Assembly: GCA_963969495.1 (NCBI GenBank)
Contig: OZ018318.1
Coordinates: 171,770,354-171,834,353 of the forward strand
DNA length: 64,000 nucleotides
Source: Ceratothoa steindachneri
Lineage: Eukaryota > Arthropoda > Malacostraca > Isopoda > Cymothoidae
Direction: 5' to 3'
A program made the position numbers and the translations under genes. Every line of letters starts with the position of its first letter. Positions within the stretch are counted from its first letter, which is position 1. Below are positions 31,284-42,712 of this stretch, one piece after another. A model generated the notes under the pieces. It had not been told where the DNA came from, did not search any database, and saw only the letters and a program-made list of their open reading frames with translations.

Positions 31284-32831
31284 TGACCCTTGGTTTTGAT
31301 TACTATACTTTTTGACACCCTTTTAGTATCGGTATGCTTTAAGGGGCGTGAGTTACTTCTATGATGAAGTAGGCTTTGTTCTAAGACTGCTATTTTAGTG
31401 GTTTAGTTCTTAAGGAAGAGCTATTTTTAAACACATAAGGATAAGAGGAAACACCAGAATCTACCAAAATAAACATGTATTTTAAATTAAATATTACAAA
31501 CCAACAGTAAACACATTTCTATCTTTGGCCTCAAAGATCTTTCAATGACAAAACATAAACAAATCGGCTTCTAGTAAACATATCAATTGCCAATTAGTAT
31601 TTTTATCACGACTCTATTTGATTAGCGTAAAACATTAAATTAACGTACTCTCATCTACAAACACATATGACCTAGGTTCAAGAACAAGGGTTTCTACTCT
31701 CCTTTAAAATGTGGGACGTACTAAACTTCTACTATCGCAATAGAGATATAAATGTTATTGTTAACTTACAGGTAGGTATTAGGGATTGCCGGATGTCGCT
31801 GGAGGACCTATCTCTCGCTTTGAAGTGGTGTGGCCGCTGGTCGAAATTTCGTCGGAAAGGGAATGCCTGTCGCCTGTGACGGGGGCTGCTTCTTCAACGT
31901 AATTAAAGAACGGGAGCTCGTTGGGACTGGGTTCTTCTCCTCTCACTCTTACGGAGCTTGAGATGTGAGAGTCGCTCGAGTGTGAGCGGCTTTGCTTTTC
32001 TTCAGTCGGACTTCTTTGCAGACTGAACAGGCTTCTTCGGTATGGCACCGATATAAAGCTTGACTATTTAGGTTAATACGGCCCGGAAAGGTGGGGATCG
32101 ATTTTCTCAATCTGATCCTATCGTTTCTCACGGAAATAGTCTTGTATGGCTGAAGGATCGATCTTCACGAACTAACCCTTCTTCAGGCGCATCGACTTTA
32201 AATCTTCTTGTCTGGCTGAAAGATCGATCTTTACGAACTAATCTTTCTTCTGGCGAATCGACTTCTAATAATCTTCTTGTCTGGCCAATGGATCGATCTT
32301 CACGAACTAATCCTATTCTGGCGCATCGACTTCAGATAATCCTCTTCTCTTTCTTTGCGGGGCTTATTTATAGGCGGATTGCCGCCCCATCTAAAGGGGG
32401 AAGTGACCAGGCCACAGCGGCAAAGGGGGAGGGGAGCGAATGGTGAATTAGCATCTGGGGAGAGCGAGAATTCCTGAGGTGGCACTGGGGTGCCCAAGTC
32501 AGCTCGCAAATTATAGGCTCGCAACCGCACCGCTACTTGGCGTGCCTTCTGACTCGCACCGCTTTTTTTTCCCATAACCACGGGTTTATGGGTCTCGTAG
32601 GTAATTCGATCGTTAGAGCGTCGTTTAATGACCTTAGGTGGTTGCCTTTAAACAGATGTTAGCTCCAACTGCCCACAATGGCGGGGAGATCACACATGGT
32701 AAGCATTTTCGCCGGCTACCTTTCCCACGCTTCTCCTCATGAGAGGGGGGGGGGGGCTTTAATGTACCTATACTCCTCCAGGATGCTTAATGTAGCCATT
32801 TCTCCACAGCCTATATTAGGAAAGTGCGACA
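31284..32831 (-). mobile_element. 1.55-kb insertion in G1 RNase H, possible solo LTR
   Basis: RNase H reading stops at VVE and resumes at NGRIMRWSLLLQEYQF, so this block is foreign. On the minus strand it starts TGTCGCACTTTCC and ends ...CCAAGGGTCA (TG...CA), as an LTR would. No protein domain is seen inside. I could not find a clean target-site duplication (flanks tagaa and ctcca), so other origins remain possible. Confidence 0.6.
32139..32345. repeat. Three ~67-bp tandem repeats in the insertion
   Basis: Units start near 32,141, 32,207 and 32,276 and share 'cttgtctggctgaa.gatcg', 'atctt.acgaactaa' and 'tggcg.atcgactt'. Not related to the G1 LTR minisatellite. Confidence 0.9.
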
Positions 32832-32835
32832 CTCC

Positions 32836-32961
32836 AACGGCCGAATCATGCGCTGGAGTTTACTATTGCAAGAGTATCAATTTAAAATAAATTATATAAA
32901 AGGTTCCGATAACCAGGTCGCTGACGCACTCAGAAGGAATGCGTTACCGAATAGCGTAGAG
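32836..32961 (+). pseudogene. G1 RNase H, last part and Pol end
   Basis: NGRIMRWSLLLQEYQFKINY, IKGSDNQVADALRR and a stop at 32,959-32,961. No integrase follows before the 3' LTR, in line with the integrase lying upstream of RT in this family. Positions 32,962-33,367 are AT-rich leader to the 3' LTR without features. Confidence 0.85.
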
Positions 32962-33367
32962 TAATTGTATTCATAGGATTAGTATCTCCATGTAGGTATA
33001 TACCGTCTTTTACGACTTAAATTTGATTCTCTTGCAATATAATTAGTTAATGTATATGTCTGAATTTTGTAACGCTCAATGTCTTTTTTTTGTATGTATA
33101 TATATTTGTACCCATTAACTTACGTATAATTATTTTGTCCCGTATGTACTAATTTTATATCATTTCATTGTTCCATGCCCCTTTTTTTTATTAAGTTGTA
33201 TTAAAGGTTTTTTTTCCCCTGTAATCAAAAGATCAAAATAATCATATGTATTGAGGTAATACTAGTTAGGTGCAGGAAGGTACGGTTGGTACACGAAAAC
33301 GAGTTCCCCACAACGGAGCTCTATCGTTGTCCCTTCTCTCTTTTTTTTCGAAGTGACAACTTCCCCC

Positions 33368-33379
33368 GGAATGGAGGGG
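33368..33379 (+). other. Polypurine tract of G1
   Basis: Purine-rich ggaatggagggg ends exactly at the 3' LTR start (TGTGATAG at 33,380), the expected primer site for plus-strand synthesis. Confidence 0.75.
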
Positions 33380-34766
33380 TGTGATAGAACGGGTTGAAGC
33401 CGCGTTAATTTCAACCACTATCACATGTTATTTAAAACTACGATGCTCCCCACGTGCATCTTCGCTTTGAAGCTTGGTGCCTTATCGCAGCCACATGAGT
33501 CAATGTTTAAACAAGGAGGTTTATCTTACCCCGTTCGCCCCCATACGCCGACCTCGCCAGATTGAGTTAGGCTTATGGGCAGATAAGGCTTGTTCTCAGG
33601 CTCGGCTGTGCATTCCCTCGAAGCTCCCACTCCATTGTCCCCCACGCCAAGGGAGTGTCTCGACTATTTAGATGGAAACTTTACCACTAAGATGAGATTG
33701 GAGATCCAGATTTTCGTCGCGAAACATCACCACGACCCTCTCTCACCTTGTGCGCCAAGGGACCTCGCCCTCGAGATTCACCATCACTTGTACAGAAGAA
33801 GGACAATATCCCTTGAGTGCCAAGGTTCGAGCCTTCGTGACGCCGAGTATACAAGGCTTTCCCCTTGTTGTTCAGACAGAGAACAACATTAGAACAGCCA
33901 TTGTTCTTTTGAGCCCGTTGACAAGAAACGGTTCTCACCCTTCCCCTGTTGTTCAGAAAGAGAACAACGTTAGAACAGCCATTGTTCGTTCGAGCCCGTT
34001 GACAAGAAACGGTTCTCACCCCCCCCCCCCCCCTGTTGTTCAGAAGAGAACAACGTAGATCAGCCATTGTTCGTTTAAGCCCGTTCGCCAAGAAACGGTT
34101 CTCACCCTTTCCCCTTGTTGTTCAGAAGAGAACAACACTAGAACAGTCATTGTTCTTGAGTCCGTAGACATGAGACGGTTCTCACCCCCCTGTTGTTCAG
34201 AAGAGAACAACGTAGAACAGCCATTGTTCTTCAAGCCGTTCGTCAAGAAACGGTTCTCATTCCCAAGACGCCGCGTCAGGATCATTTAATTCCCCCCCCC
34301 TTCGGCTGGAACTCGCCAGCGGACCGAAAATTCCATCACATCTCCTTCCTCTGCACAACAAGTATAAATTACGTAAGCCGAACGTTACCTTCGAGTATTT
34401 AACCCTTTTGTCAATTCTATCCTGTGCTTTAAATGGTTTAGCGAACCACCCCATCTCTTTAACTTTATATTTGTTTTACCTTTTTAAATCTTTTAATCCT
34501 CGGATTAGCTCGAGTCCCCACGACCCTTTCCATTCTCTGTTTATGTCAATATTTTCCGTTTTGTGTTGTTGATAGTTATTATTAATAAAACTCTATTTTA
34601 TTAATGATAGCAATATTATCATCCTTGAGCTCAGTTCCACTTCTTAAGCATATCGAAGATACATAATATCGGCCAGCCAGACATCCACGCACTCTAAAGA
34701 TAATTAAAAAAGTTCCCTCAACGAATAGTTATATATGGTATATCGTCGAGAGTCCATTCTACGACC
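33380..34766 (+). repeat. 3' LTR of G1 (1,387 bp)
   Basis: Collinear with the 5' LTR and nearly identical, except that its minisatellite (33,867-34,262) has five units (starts 33,867, 33,948, 34,035, 34,117 and 34,192) instead of six. That accounts for the 75-bp length difference. AATAAA is at 34,584-34,589. It ends ...ATTCTACGACC and is followed by the GAGAT duplication at 34,767-34,771. Confidence 0.93.
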
Positions 34767-34771
34767 GAGAT

Positions 34772-35560
34772 TATAAGGAACCTGGACCCATATTTCATCC
34801 TCATTTCTGAGCATGGCGTCGATATGCGAACATAATATATTAAAATATACAATCATGAGGTGCTGATGGCCAACCACTCTAATGAGAGATTCGATGGCGT
34901 CGCAAATGGAGTCAGGAAAGGCATAAAATTCCAGGAAATTCAAGGTTTAGAAGAGTCTTACCTGGCTGTGAAGATCAAGATAACCTATGATGACGTTGTG
35001 GTGGCAGTCAGTTATCAACCACCTAGACGCTCATAATTGCCAGTTCCCCATTTCATCCGCGTATTCCGTAGAAACGCTTTAACAATTTTAATCGGAGACC
35101 TCAATGCCCGGTGCAGAGAGGCAGGATATACTACGGCTTTTAATGGAGCGGGGAACTCACTGAGCCTTTTAATTAATAGGAATATAGTGCAGAGAGTAGG
35201 TCCATATTTCGACCACATTCTTAAGAGGAAGATCTTCGATAACACCTGGTGTTGTATTGACTAACACCAACTTTGCTCTCAACCAAGTAACAGTGCCAGG
35301 CTCTTACATTCCATCGGATCATACCAGCATAGTGACTACGATGTCAACCTCACCAATACAGGTCCAAATACCTAAACGGAGATGCCTGAACCGGGCTAAT
35401 TGGGAAGCTTATAAAGACCATTTGAGCACCATAAAGGTAAATAGACTGGAAAGCGCCTCGATTGAGGAGATAGACCAGGGGTGGACAGCCTTTTTAAGTG
35501 GGTGTGCCAAAATTGGCCAAATCTTTGCTACAAAATTTTCTCACATGCCAATACTTGACT
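34772..35560 (+). pseudogene. LINE ORF2 copy C2, rest of endonuclease
   Basis: Continues ORF2 after the LTR element: RNLDPYFILISEHGVDMRT, AVSYQPPRRS, ILIGDLNARCREAGYTTAFN (intact GDLNAR motif), LINRNIVQRVGPYF and SYIPSDHTSIVTT (catalytic SDH intact). Two to three frame changes and stops. Better preserved at the active-site motifs than copy C1. Confidence 0.82.
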
Positions 35561-35905
35561 AAAACACAATGAAAGGATATAAAATTAAAGATGTTCTCTT
35601 TATTCATTCCCAACCCTTTATGATGCATAAAAATTACAAGGAAAGGATGGTCATTTTACCTAAAAATATACATATTATTATATTAAACACAATTGAATCT
35701 TATCATTTCAAGAAGAAAACAACAAATCCATACTAAAGAAATATAAATTGTTGACCTTTTCATTTATTTACCATCAATGAAACTTCTGCTGCTGCCTCTG
35801 ATAACATAATTTATAACAGGTTGTACACAGTGCGGTTGCTATATAAAATAAATTGGAGATACATTTATTTAGTTTTCTTAAATTAAGCATTTGACTTTGC
35901 GTGCC
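35535..35905. other. AT-rich ~350-bp insertion in LINE ORF2
   Basis: The linker reading (FLSGCAKIGQ) stops near 35,520 and resumes near 35,917 (QRFLTPEIDHHLSNLVEKF). The AT-rich sequence between has no coding content. No inverted repeats or flanking duplication are convincing. Confidence 0.5.
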
Positions 35906-35916
35906 GGTAGAAGTCG

Positions 35917-37889
35917 TTGAAGTGCCAAAGGTTCCTCACCCCTGAGATAGACCATCACCTTAGCAATCTTGTGGAGAAATTCAAGAAGGCCGACGGCCAT
36001 GCTATCCCATGGACCAGATTTAAAACTCTCCCGGCCCCGAGGTGGGATAGAGGAATTATCGAAAGAATGGACCGATTAGATCTCCTTATCAATGAGATAA
36101 ACCTGTACGGTTACACAGCCCAATGCTATAGAGAGCAACGAGAACTGAGAGAAACAATCAAACTTCTCATCATGGAGAAATCTAAGGAGACATGGGACAA
36201 CATAGTTGGCAACCTAGACACTGAAAGTTATCCAAAGAATTTGGGTGATCAAATTCAAAGATTAATAGGAAGCCCTCCAAGGGAAAGAATAAATATAGCG
36301 ATCAACGGAGTCGAAATCAACAGAGCTGAGGATGTGGGGCGTCACTTCCAAGACTATTGGAAGCGGAGATTTAGTATCAGCGACGCGGAGAACGCAAAAT
36401 TCGATGGGGACTACGAAGATAAAGTTGAGAGAGCTGGGTGAAGAACTCACACCTCATCTTCTAGTTGACCGTACGCGCCGTGCTCAAGAAGAGGATAGGT
36501 ATTTCACCTACGAAGAACACGAAACTGCACTGAAGAGTTTCCAACAAAAGGCTCCGGGGTTGACCGGAATTATGAATATTCACCTAATAAACGCATCCCC
36601 CAACGTAAATCAAGCAATTTTAAACTTCTTTAACGCTTACATGAATATTGGCCACTTTCCCGAGTCATTGAAAAAGGCTAAGATGATTTTTTTGTTGAAG
36701 CCTGGGAAGCCTAAAAAAGTGATAAGTAGCTATAGACCTATCTCCCTATTGGAGTTCATCGGTAAATTATTTGAAAAGCTCCCGAACACCAGACTTACGA
36801 ACTATTTGGAGATTAATGGCCTATATAACGACCAACAACATGGTTATAGAAAAAAAAGCTAGGAACCGAAACCTCATTAGCCCTCATAACAGACAAGATC
36901 GCTGTTGGAAAGGCCAGGGGCAATAATGTAGATGTCGTAGTTAGAGACGTGGCCTCAGCCTTTGACAAGGTCTGGGTGCCGGGCTTGAAAAATATAATTT
37001 ACGACCTTGGTATGGAGGAAGGCATGACAAATATCCTGTGCAGCCACCTCAATAATCGTAAGGCATTAACGGCATAGAAGGAGAGCTCTTTAACCTGGAA
37101 GCAGGGGTGCGACAGGGTGGATTTTTGAGCCCCACGTTATACGTAATATTTACCAGCTATCTCCCTTATCCTGCCTAGGATTTTGCCCAATACATACAAC
37201 CATCAGACGATGTCACACAGATCGTGACGAGCGACTACCCCAATCCGAGAGATGTGGCTAACAGGACAGGAGGAGAAATTGCTATAGTCGACAACTAGGA
37301 AAGGAAGAATAAAATCAAGACGAACATCGGCAAGTTCAAAATGATGCCGATGGGGCGCAGACGAACGAGGAAAGTTGTGGCGGAGGATGTACGTTACCAT
37401 TAATCCACAGACGGCAAGGCATTAGACCTAAAAATAACAACGAGTGGTTATTAAACACATATCAAGGTGAATATCGCCAGAGCCAAAAAGGCGCTCCGAA
37501 CTTTCTTCCGTTCTAGATTAATCTCACTGTCCAACAAAAGGAAACTATATCTAGCGCTCGTGAGACCGCTGCTCCTGTACCCCGTCATCACCAAACACAC
37601 TTTTAATGATACATCGCTAAGGAAAGCGCCGAAGGTACAGAGCACGGCGCTGAAATTTATGTCGAATGTAACTCTTTGGGACCGTCTACCCTCGGCGTTG
37701 CTACATGCAGTAAACGATATAGATCTGATTAACGTGACTTTACACAAGCGTGTAATCACTCCATGGGATAAAATCTATCAAATTATACTAGAAGAACAAG
37801 ACAAGTATGACTCAAGAAAAGATCAGGAGAGGACATGTATTAAAAAAAAAAAAATCCGAAGTGGACACAAAAATAGAAAAAAATTCTAA
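35917..37889 (+). pseudogene. LINE ORF2 copy C2, linker and reverse transcriptase
   Basis: A linker (MDRLDLLINEINLYGYTAQC, FQDYWKRRFSISDAENAKFD) leads into RT: KAPGLTGIMNIHLINASPNV, MIFLLKPGKPKKVISSYRPI, VVVRDVASAFDKVWVPGLKN (motif A), GVRQGGFLSPTLYVIFTSYL (motif B) and a damaged motif C (IQPSDDVTQIV). The C-terminal part includes RAKKALRTFFRSRLISLSNK and RPLLLYPVITKHTFNDTSL, ending near 37,889. Several stops and frame changes. The style is Jockey/I-group; the exact clade is not determined. Confidence 0.83.
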
Positions 37890-37891
37890 TA

Positions 37892-37896
37892 CATAA
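37892..37896. repeat. Target-site duplication CATAA, left
   Basis: Five-base direct repeat beside the 3' LTR of element G2; partner at 44,523-44,527. Confidence 0.75.
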
Positions 37897-38077
37897 TATC
37901 GAAGTATGGCCAAATGTACGAGAATATACGCACACAGGCTATAAGGAAGGCCAAGCAAGGCGACAACTGTTATTGTTCTAAGAGTGCGATATGAATAGAT
38001 AGCGGCAGCTGCGTGACCAAGGAATATAACAATCACAATGACAAGAATAGATTTTTAATATACACTAAATAAAAAGC

Positions 38078-38176
<99 letters not shown>

Positions 38177-38197
38177 TTCTAAGGAGATACCTCTACA
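37897..38197 (-). repeat. 3' LTR of G2, internally deleted (301 bp)
   Basis: Matches both ends of the 1,263-bp 5' LTR but lacks ~960 bp of its interior, and carries the (TA)n array (38,083-38,172) at the junction. A polypurine tract (gggtagggaggag, minus strand, at 38,198-38,210) lies directly beside it. Positions 38,198-38,500 have no other feature. Confidence 0.88.
38083..38172. repeat. (TA)n array inside the G2 3' LTR
   Basis: Same position relative to 'gcacaacaata' as the array at 43,451-43,543 in the 5' LTR, so the array was part of the LTR. Confidence 0.96.
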
Positions 38198-38509
38198 CTC
38201 CTCCCTACCCAAAGACATTTTTACAGCGCAGGAAATTTGGAGCGAAAAATATGACTACAATAATTTCATTAAGAGGGTAACTTATGAAGCTACAAATTTA
38301 ATGTTTACCAACAGAGAAAAAAACATAACACTACAGAGATTTACATATGTGTAACCACAGTTAACTTAATCTATACATACGCAACAAGGCAAAAAAAAAA
38401 GAAAAATAATATTTACAAAAATGAATCAAACGCGAATTTTACTATACACTCAGGTTGTTGGAGGGGAATCTTCTATAGGATTCCCGCTCAAGCTATAAGC
38501 TAGGTAGTT

Positions 38510-38869
38510 GTCGGTGCTTTTGACATACAGGATCTAAAATTGGTTCTCCATGAGTAGTAGACTCCAGCGCATTAAACGGCCTTTTGGCTCTTACAGCTTT
38601 TTAGGTAGGCCAGGGGTTTTGTCATCACTTTCGATAAAAAACTCTTTACCTATGAGGTACATCTCAAAATAACGAATATACCACACTATGGCTAACGCTT
38701 CAAGCTCTATGGTGGCATACGCCTGTTCGCTATGGGACAGCTTCCCGCTAGCATATCCTACAGGATATCCCACTCGATCATCATCGTATTGGACGAGAGC
38801 ACAACCTAGGCCATCCTGGGAGGCATCGGTACGAACACCGAATGTTTTACTAGGATTCGGTAATTTCAA
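38510..38869 (-). pseudogene. G2 RNase H
   Basis: Minus strand: LPNPSKTFGVRTDASQDGLG, GYASGKLSHSEQAYATIELE, ALAIVWYIRYFEMYLIGKEF and IESDD carry the catalytic D-E-D pattern. After a frame change comes GRLMRWSLLLMENQF, then YVKSTDNYLAYSLS, matching G1 GRIMRWSLLLQEYQF ... YIKGSDNQVADALR. No integrase follows. Confidence 0.87.
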
Positions 38870-38942
38870 GATAGGGGCAGAGGTTAGCTTGTCCTTTAAC
38901 TGGTGGAAGCGATCTTCCGCTGAAGGGGTCCAATTGACTGGA

Positions 38943-39831
38943 TTAAGGCCCGTTTTTTTTAAGCATGTCGTTAAGGGGAGAGGTTATGGCAGCGAAATTT
39001 GGCACAAAACAACGATAAAAGAACACGGATCCTAAAATGGAACGAAGCTGTTTCTTCGTTCGGGGGAGCGGCATTTCTGAAATAGCTTTTACCTTGTCGT
39101 CCTGGGGAAGCATTTGATTCCTGCCGACCTGGAAGCCAAGGCAATTAATAGTGTTATAGGCGAAGTGAATATTTGTATTGCCTACCGTGAACCCGTGTAC
39201 GCGTAACCGGGATAGAAGCGCGCACAGAGACTGTAGGTGTTGATCCCAGGTACGAGTAACGATGTACACATTATCGAAGTACGACGTAACATTCGATAGG
39301 CCATCTAACAACCGACGCATGATCCGGTTATAGCTTCCGCAAGCAGTTGCCAGCCCAAAAGGAAGGCGTGTAAACTAAAATAACCCCTTTTCAGTAGCGA
39401 AAGTCTTTTGATTGCTCTGCAAGCGGCACTTAGTGGTAGGCTTTACAGAGGTCGATATCGGATATGAACTTCACGTCTTCGAAGGCATGAAGACTTTGGT
39501 CGATTAGGGGTATAGGTTCCGCGTCAAACTGTGCAACCGCATTTAATTTGCGAAAATCGACTGACATCCTAAACGACTTGTCAGGCTTCCTAACCATGAC
39601 AATGGGGGAGCAAAGATCGGACGACGAGGGTTCTATTATGCCTAATTTTAATAGGTTCTCTATCTCTGCATCGAAAGTCGACAGTAAGTGGACGGGTATG
39701 GAGTAAGGCTTGGTCCTTATCGCTTTTTGGGTAGTGAGATTAATCTCAAGCATAAAGCGGGGAGCAACCTGGGAATTCTGAAATGACGTAGGGAAAGCCT
39801 TCCAATAAGGCGAGCAATTGAGCCCGCTCAT
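38943..39831 (-). pseudogene. G2 reverse transcriptase
   Basis: Minus strand from 39,831: FMLEINLTTQKAIRTKPYSI, LLKLGIIEPSSSDLCSPIVM, SVDFRKLNAVAQFDAEPIPL and KFISDIDLCKAYH (motif A), then a stop and degraded sequence to 39,320. Next come motif C YFDNVYIVTRTWDQHLQSL (YxDD with the second Asp replaced by Asn), LGFQVGRNQMLPQDDKVKAI and the thumb QLRSILGSVFFYRCFVPNFA. Gypsy-type RT, inactive. Confidence 0.88.
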
Positions 39832-40283
39832 TAGGAGAGAGATTGGGTTCGCGTCAAAGTCGGAGTGAGGCTCCGGTGGGGGAAAGGAAGAGATGGCAGG
39901 TAATACTCGTCGTCAGCTTCTACGCACACCGTTTGGACCAGACACAAGGGTTCAACGGGATAGGCGGCTTTGAGGACGGGTTCTTCGTCTAGGGCGACTA
40001 TGTTGTTTAGGCCAGCACGGCGGTGGTATTTCTTCAGAAGGTTGATGTGGTAAATTTTATTACCGGACGGGGTTTCGATTAGGTAATCCACCGGGTCACG
40101 GGGCTCTAAAACGGAGAAAGGTCCTTTCCAGTGGGGGAGGAGCTTATTTGCTTCGGAGAGAAGCAAGAACAGTACTTCGTCTCCTGGTTTGAATTAACGC
40201 GCCTTTGATTTTAGGTCGAAGTATTTGCGGTATTTCTCCAGGTTTACATCGGCATTCCGGAGAGTGATGTCCGCACATTCTTC
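39831..40283 (-). pseudogene. G2 integrase C-terminal region
   Basis: Minus strand: LLPHWKGPFSVLEPRDPVDY, LIETPSGNKIYHINLLKKYH form the SH3-like C-terminal domain, followed by an acidic linker (NNIVALDEEPVLKAAYPVEP, VCVEADDEYYLPSLP) that leads into RT. The same linker survives in G1 at 30,425-30,550. Confidence 0.85.
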
Positions 40284-41200
40284 TAAACGTTACGCAGGTC
40301 TAAAACGGACGCGTAAGAGGATTTAATTTCCTCATCCATTCTAGGATTGGACCACAATTCCTTCAAAATGCTCATTGGTCCTCGGACGTTACGTCCATAA
40401 GACAGCTCAAAGGGAGCGAACCCCAAAGTCCTATGGGGGACTTCGCGACAAGCGAATAACGCTAAAGGGAGGTAGCGGTGCCACTCTGGGAGCTGGTCAT
40501 GGCACACCTTCTTGAGTACCATTTTGAGGGGACCGTTTAACTTTTCGCACATCCCGTTAGCGGAAGGGTGCCAGGGCGTCGTGAAGAGGATCTTGATGAG
40601 AAGGAGTTTACCGACATACTCTATTAATTCAGAGGTGAATTGACGTCCTCTGTTGGATAAGATCTCCTTCGGGATCCCTACTTGGGAAAAGATTGGGATT
40701 AAAGCTTCTGCACAGAAAATGCTGTCAATCTTCTTCATGGGGATAGCCTCTGGAAAACGAGTGGCGCAATCGACAAGTGTTAAAATATAGGAGTGCCCCT
40801 CACTCGACGGGGCCGAATGGGGCCTATTAGGTTGATTGAGACCCGGGCGAAGGGATCGGAACTTTCGGGGCCTTTTGAAGGTGGGGTGGGGACTACATGC
40901 CCTTTGTAGGTGACCTTATGACAAAGGTCACAGGACTTGCAGAAGTCGATAATTTCTTTGGCCGCTCCTGTCCAAAAGAAATATTTAAAAACTCGCTCTG
41001 CCGTTTTGTTATGACCGATATGTGCGGCCATTAGGCCATCATGAGTTATCTTTACAACGGGTCCAATATACGTTTTCGGCACACACAATGCGTTGGTCGT
41101 GGGGCTATCCGATCCAACAGAAGAGCGATATAATAACTCATCCTTCACGATGCATTCGATCTTGCGGTTGCCTCGCACCGTTTCAGTCTCCTTCTTCCTT
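40283..41200 (-). pseudogene. G2 integrase zinc finger and catalytic core
   Basis: Minus strand: IECIVKDELLYRSSVGSD, the HHCC finger (AAHIGHNKTAERVFKYFFWT, FCKSCDLCHK), then the core. The first Asp motif reads VSINLIGPI (D to N), the second ILSNRGRQFTSELI (D to N), and the Glu motif HPSANGMCEKLNGPLK is kept. FACREVPHRTLGFAPFELSY is the usual end of the core. It sits between protease and RT, which fixes the unusual order. Confidence 0.9.
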
Positions 41201-41246
41201 GCTTTTTTTCCACAGGGGTTATAATGTGGGGCATTTCTTCTGTGCC

Positions 41247-41640
41247 TCAGTAAATTTGACATTGGTGGCGCGGTCGATGTCTGGGGACGATAGGGGTACC
41301 GGAAGCGATACATCCTTCTCGGCCTGGGCCCTGGTAACGACCTGCTGAGAAATTGGGTTTTGGGAGAGCTATGCGCTCTGTCCGATAAGGACGGAGCAGA
41401 ATTTTTATCGGAGCCGTGACTATGTCAGTCCATCCGGTGAAGTACTGGCACTTTATATGGCACCGTACCACTGTGAATCTGGTGGCACGACCTAAAAAGT
41501 CATGCACTAACGCGAACCTGTTATGCTGGGGACTTACGGGGGATAGTAGTTTGTCAGGAACTACTATACAGGTGCAACCTGTATCTCTAACCAAGGTTGA
41601 CACTCGGCCACCATTTGCTGCGCCATTTTCAAACTGGAGC
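41247..41640 (-). pseudogene. G2 aspartic protease
   Basis: Minus strand: MSTLVRDTGCTCIVVPDKLL with the DTG active site, then HDFLGRATRFTVVRCHIKCQ, collinear with G1 (VSTLVRDTGCTCFIVSDELL ... HDYLGRVNQFPVVRCYLQCQ). A frame change separates it from Gag. Confidence 0.85.
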
Positions 41641-41675
41641 CTACCGGGGGAACTTTTGTTAAACAGGAAATTTTC

Positions 41676-42663
41676 CTAATGATCCGGGGAAGAGGGAGCA
41701 GGGGCCGCTGGCGATGCGGCTGGCGGATCAGGCGAGAGGGTAGCAGAGATTTGGTGGACCTGGTGATTCGACAAGGTCCTAAGTTGAGAATTTGGGGGGC
41801 AATTGTAACTTAGGTACCCAGGGGTGCCACACGTAAAGCATACAATTGGTCTACGGGGGTAGTGGCTAGGCGTGGAAGCAAGTAACGGGGGCTTCACGTC
41901 CTTTTGTTCTCTTGGCGGGTGAGGCTTGTACTTGTTCGGCGCCTGCACTTTTACGAAGCCGTTGTTGCCCTTGGATTGGCTTCGATTAAACCCAAACTTG
42001 TGTTTGGGGGAGGGGGTAATGGTTCTTCTTGACCTGCTTGAGGTAGAAGTCGTGATTGGAAGCGCGAAGGTCGGCTTCTTCCACACACTCCTTGAAAGTC
42101 GACGCCCTTCTGTCCACTATGAAGGCCCTTAGTTCGCGAGGGAGGGTCGATATCAGTTGATCCCTTAGAATGAAGTCCATTAGCGACTCATAATCATTTG
42201 ATAGTTGGGCAGAATCCAGCCTGAATTGGAAATTACGCCCAAGCTTGAATCCAAATTGCCGGTAGGTTTGGCCTGGCTGTATTCACGCGGAGCAGAACCT
42301 AACCCTATAAAATTCTGGATTCATGTTAATGGCAGAAAGAAGTTCTGCCTTTAAAGTTGAATAATCAAGGGTGGCCTCAGAAGGGAGCGAAATGAATATT
42401 ACGCGAAGACTAGAATTCAAGAGTGGAAGTAACCGGGCGACGCCATCTGATTATAAGTCCCAATTGTTAATTTCGAGGATCTTCTTGAAGTGCGTTAAAT
42501 AAGAGCAAAAATCTTCTCCATCCTTGTATGCGGGGAGTTTTAGTGAGGGCACTTGAGCCTGTTCATTTCGAGATGCTACGGAGTTTATCTCAACTTGTTC
42601 ACGGCTTATCTCGCTATCATGCTGCCTAATTCTGTTATTCTCTTCTGCTCCTCTCTGCGCTTT

Positions 42664-42712
<49 letters not shown>

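Larger units (their letters stand above)
26791..34766 (+). mobile_element. LTR retrotransposon, Gmr1-like family (element G1)
   Basis: Two LTRs (26,791-28,252 and 33,380-34,766) bracket gag, protease, part of RT and RNase H. The element is flanked by GAGAT and splits LINE copy C2 ORF2. The LTRs are nearly identical outside their minisatellite, so insertion is fairly recent. It belongs with element G2 (37,897-44,522) by Gag, protease, RNase H and inter-domain sequence. Integrase and most of RT have been removed by internal deletions, and a 1.55-kb foreign insertion splits RNase H. Non-autonomous. Confidence 0.93.

Noticed and set aside
37812..38036. Minus-strand 74-codon open frame at the left end of G2
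   Set aside because: It straddles the LINE tail, the target duplication and the LTR; no domain.
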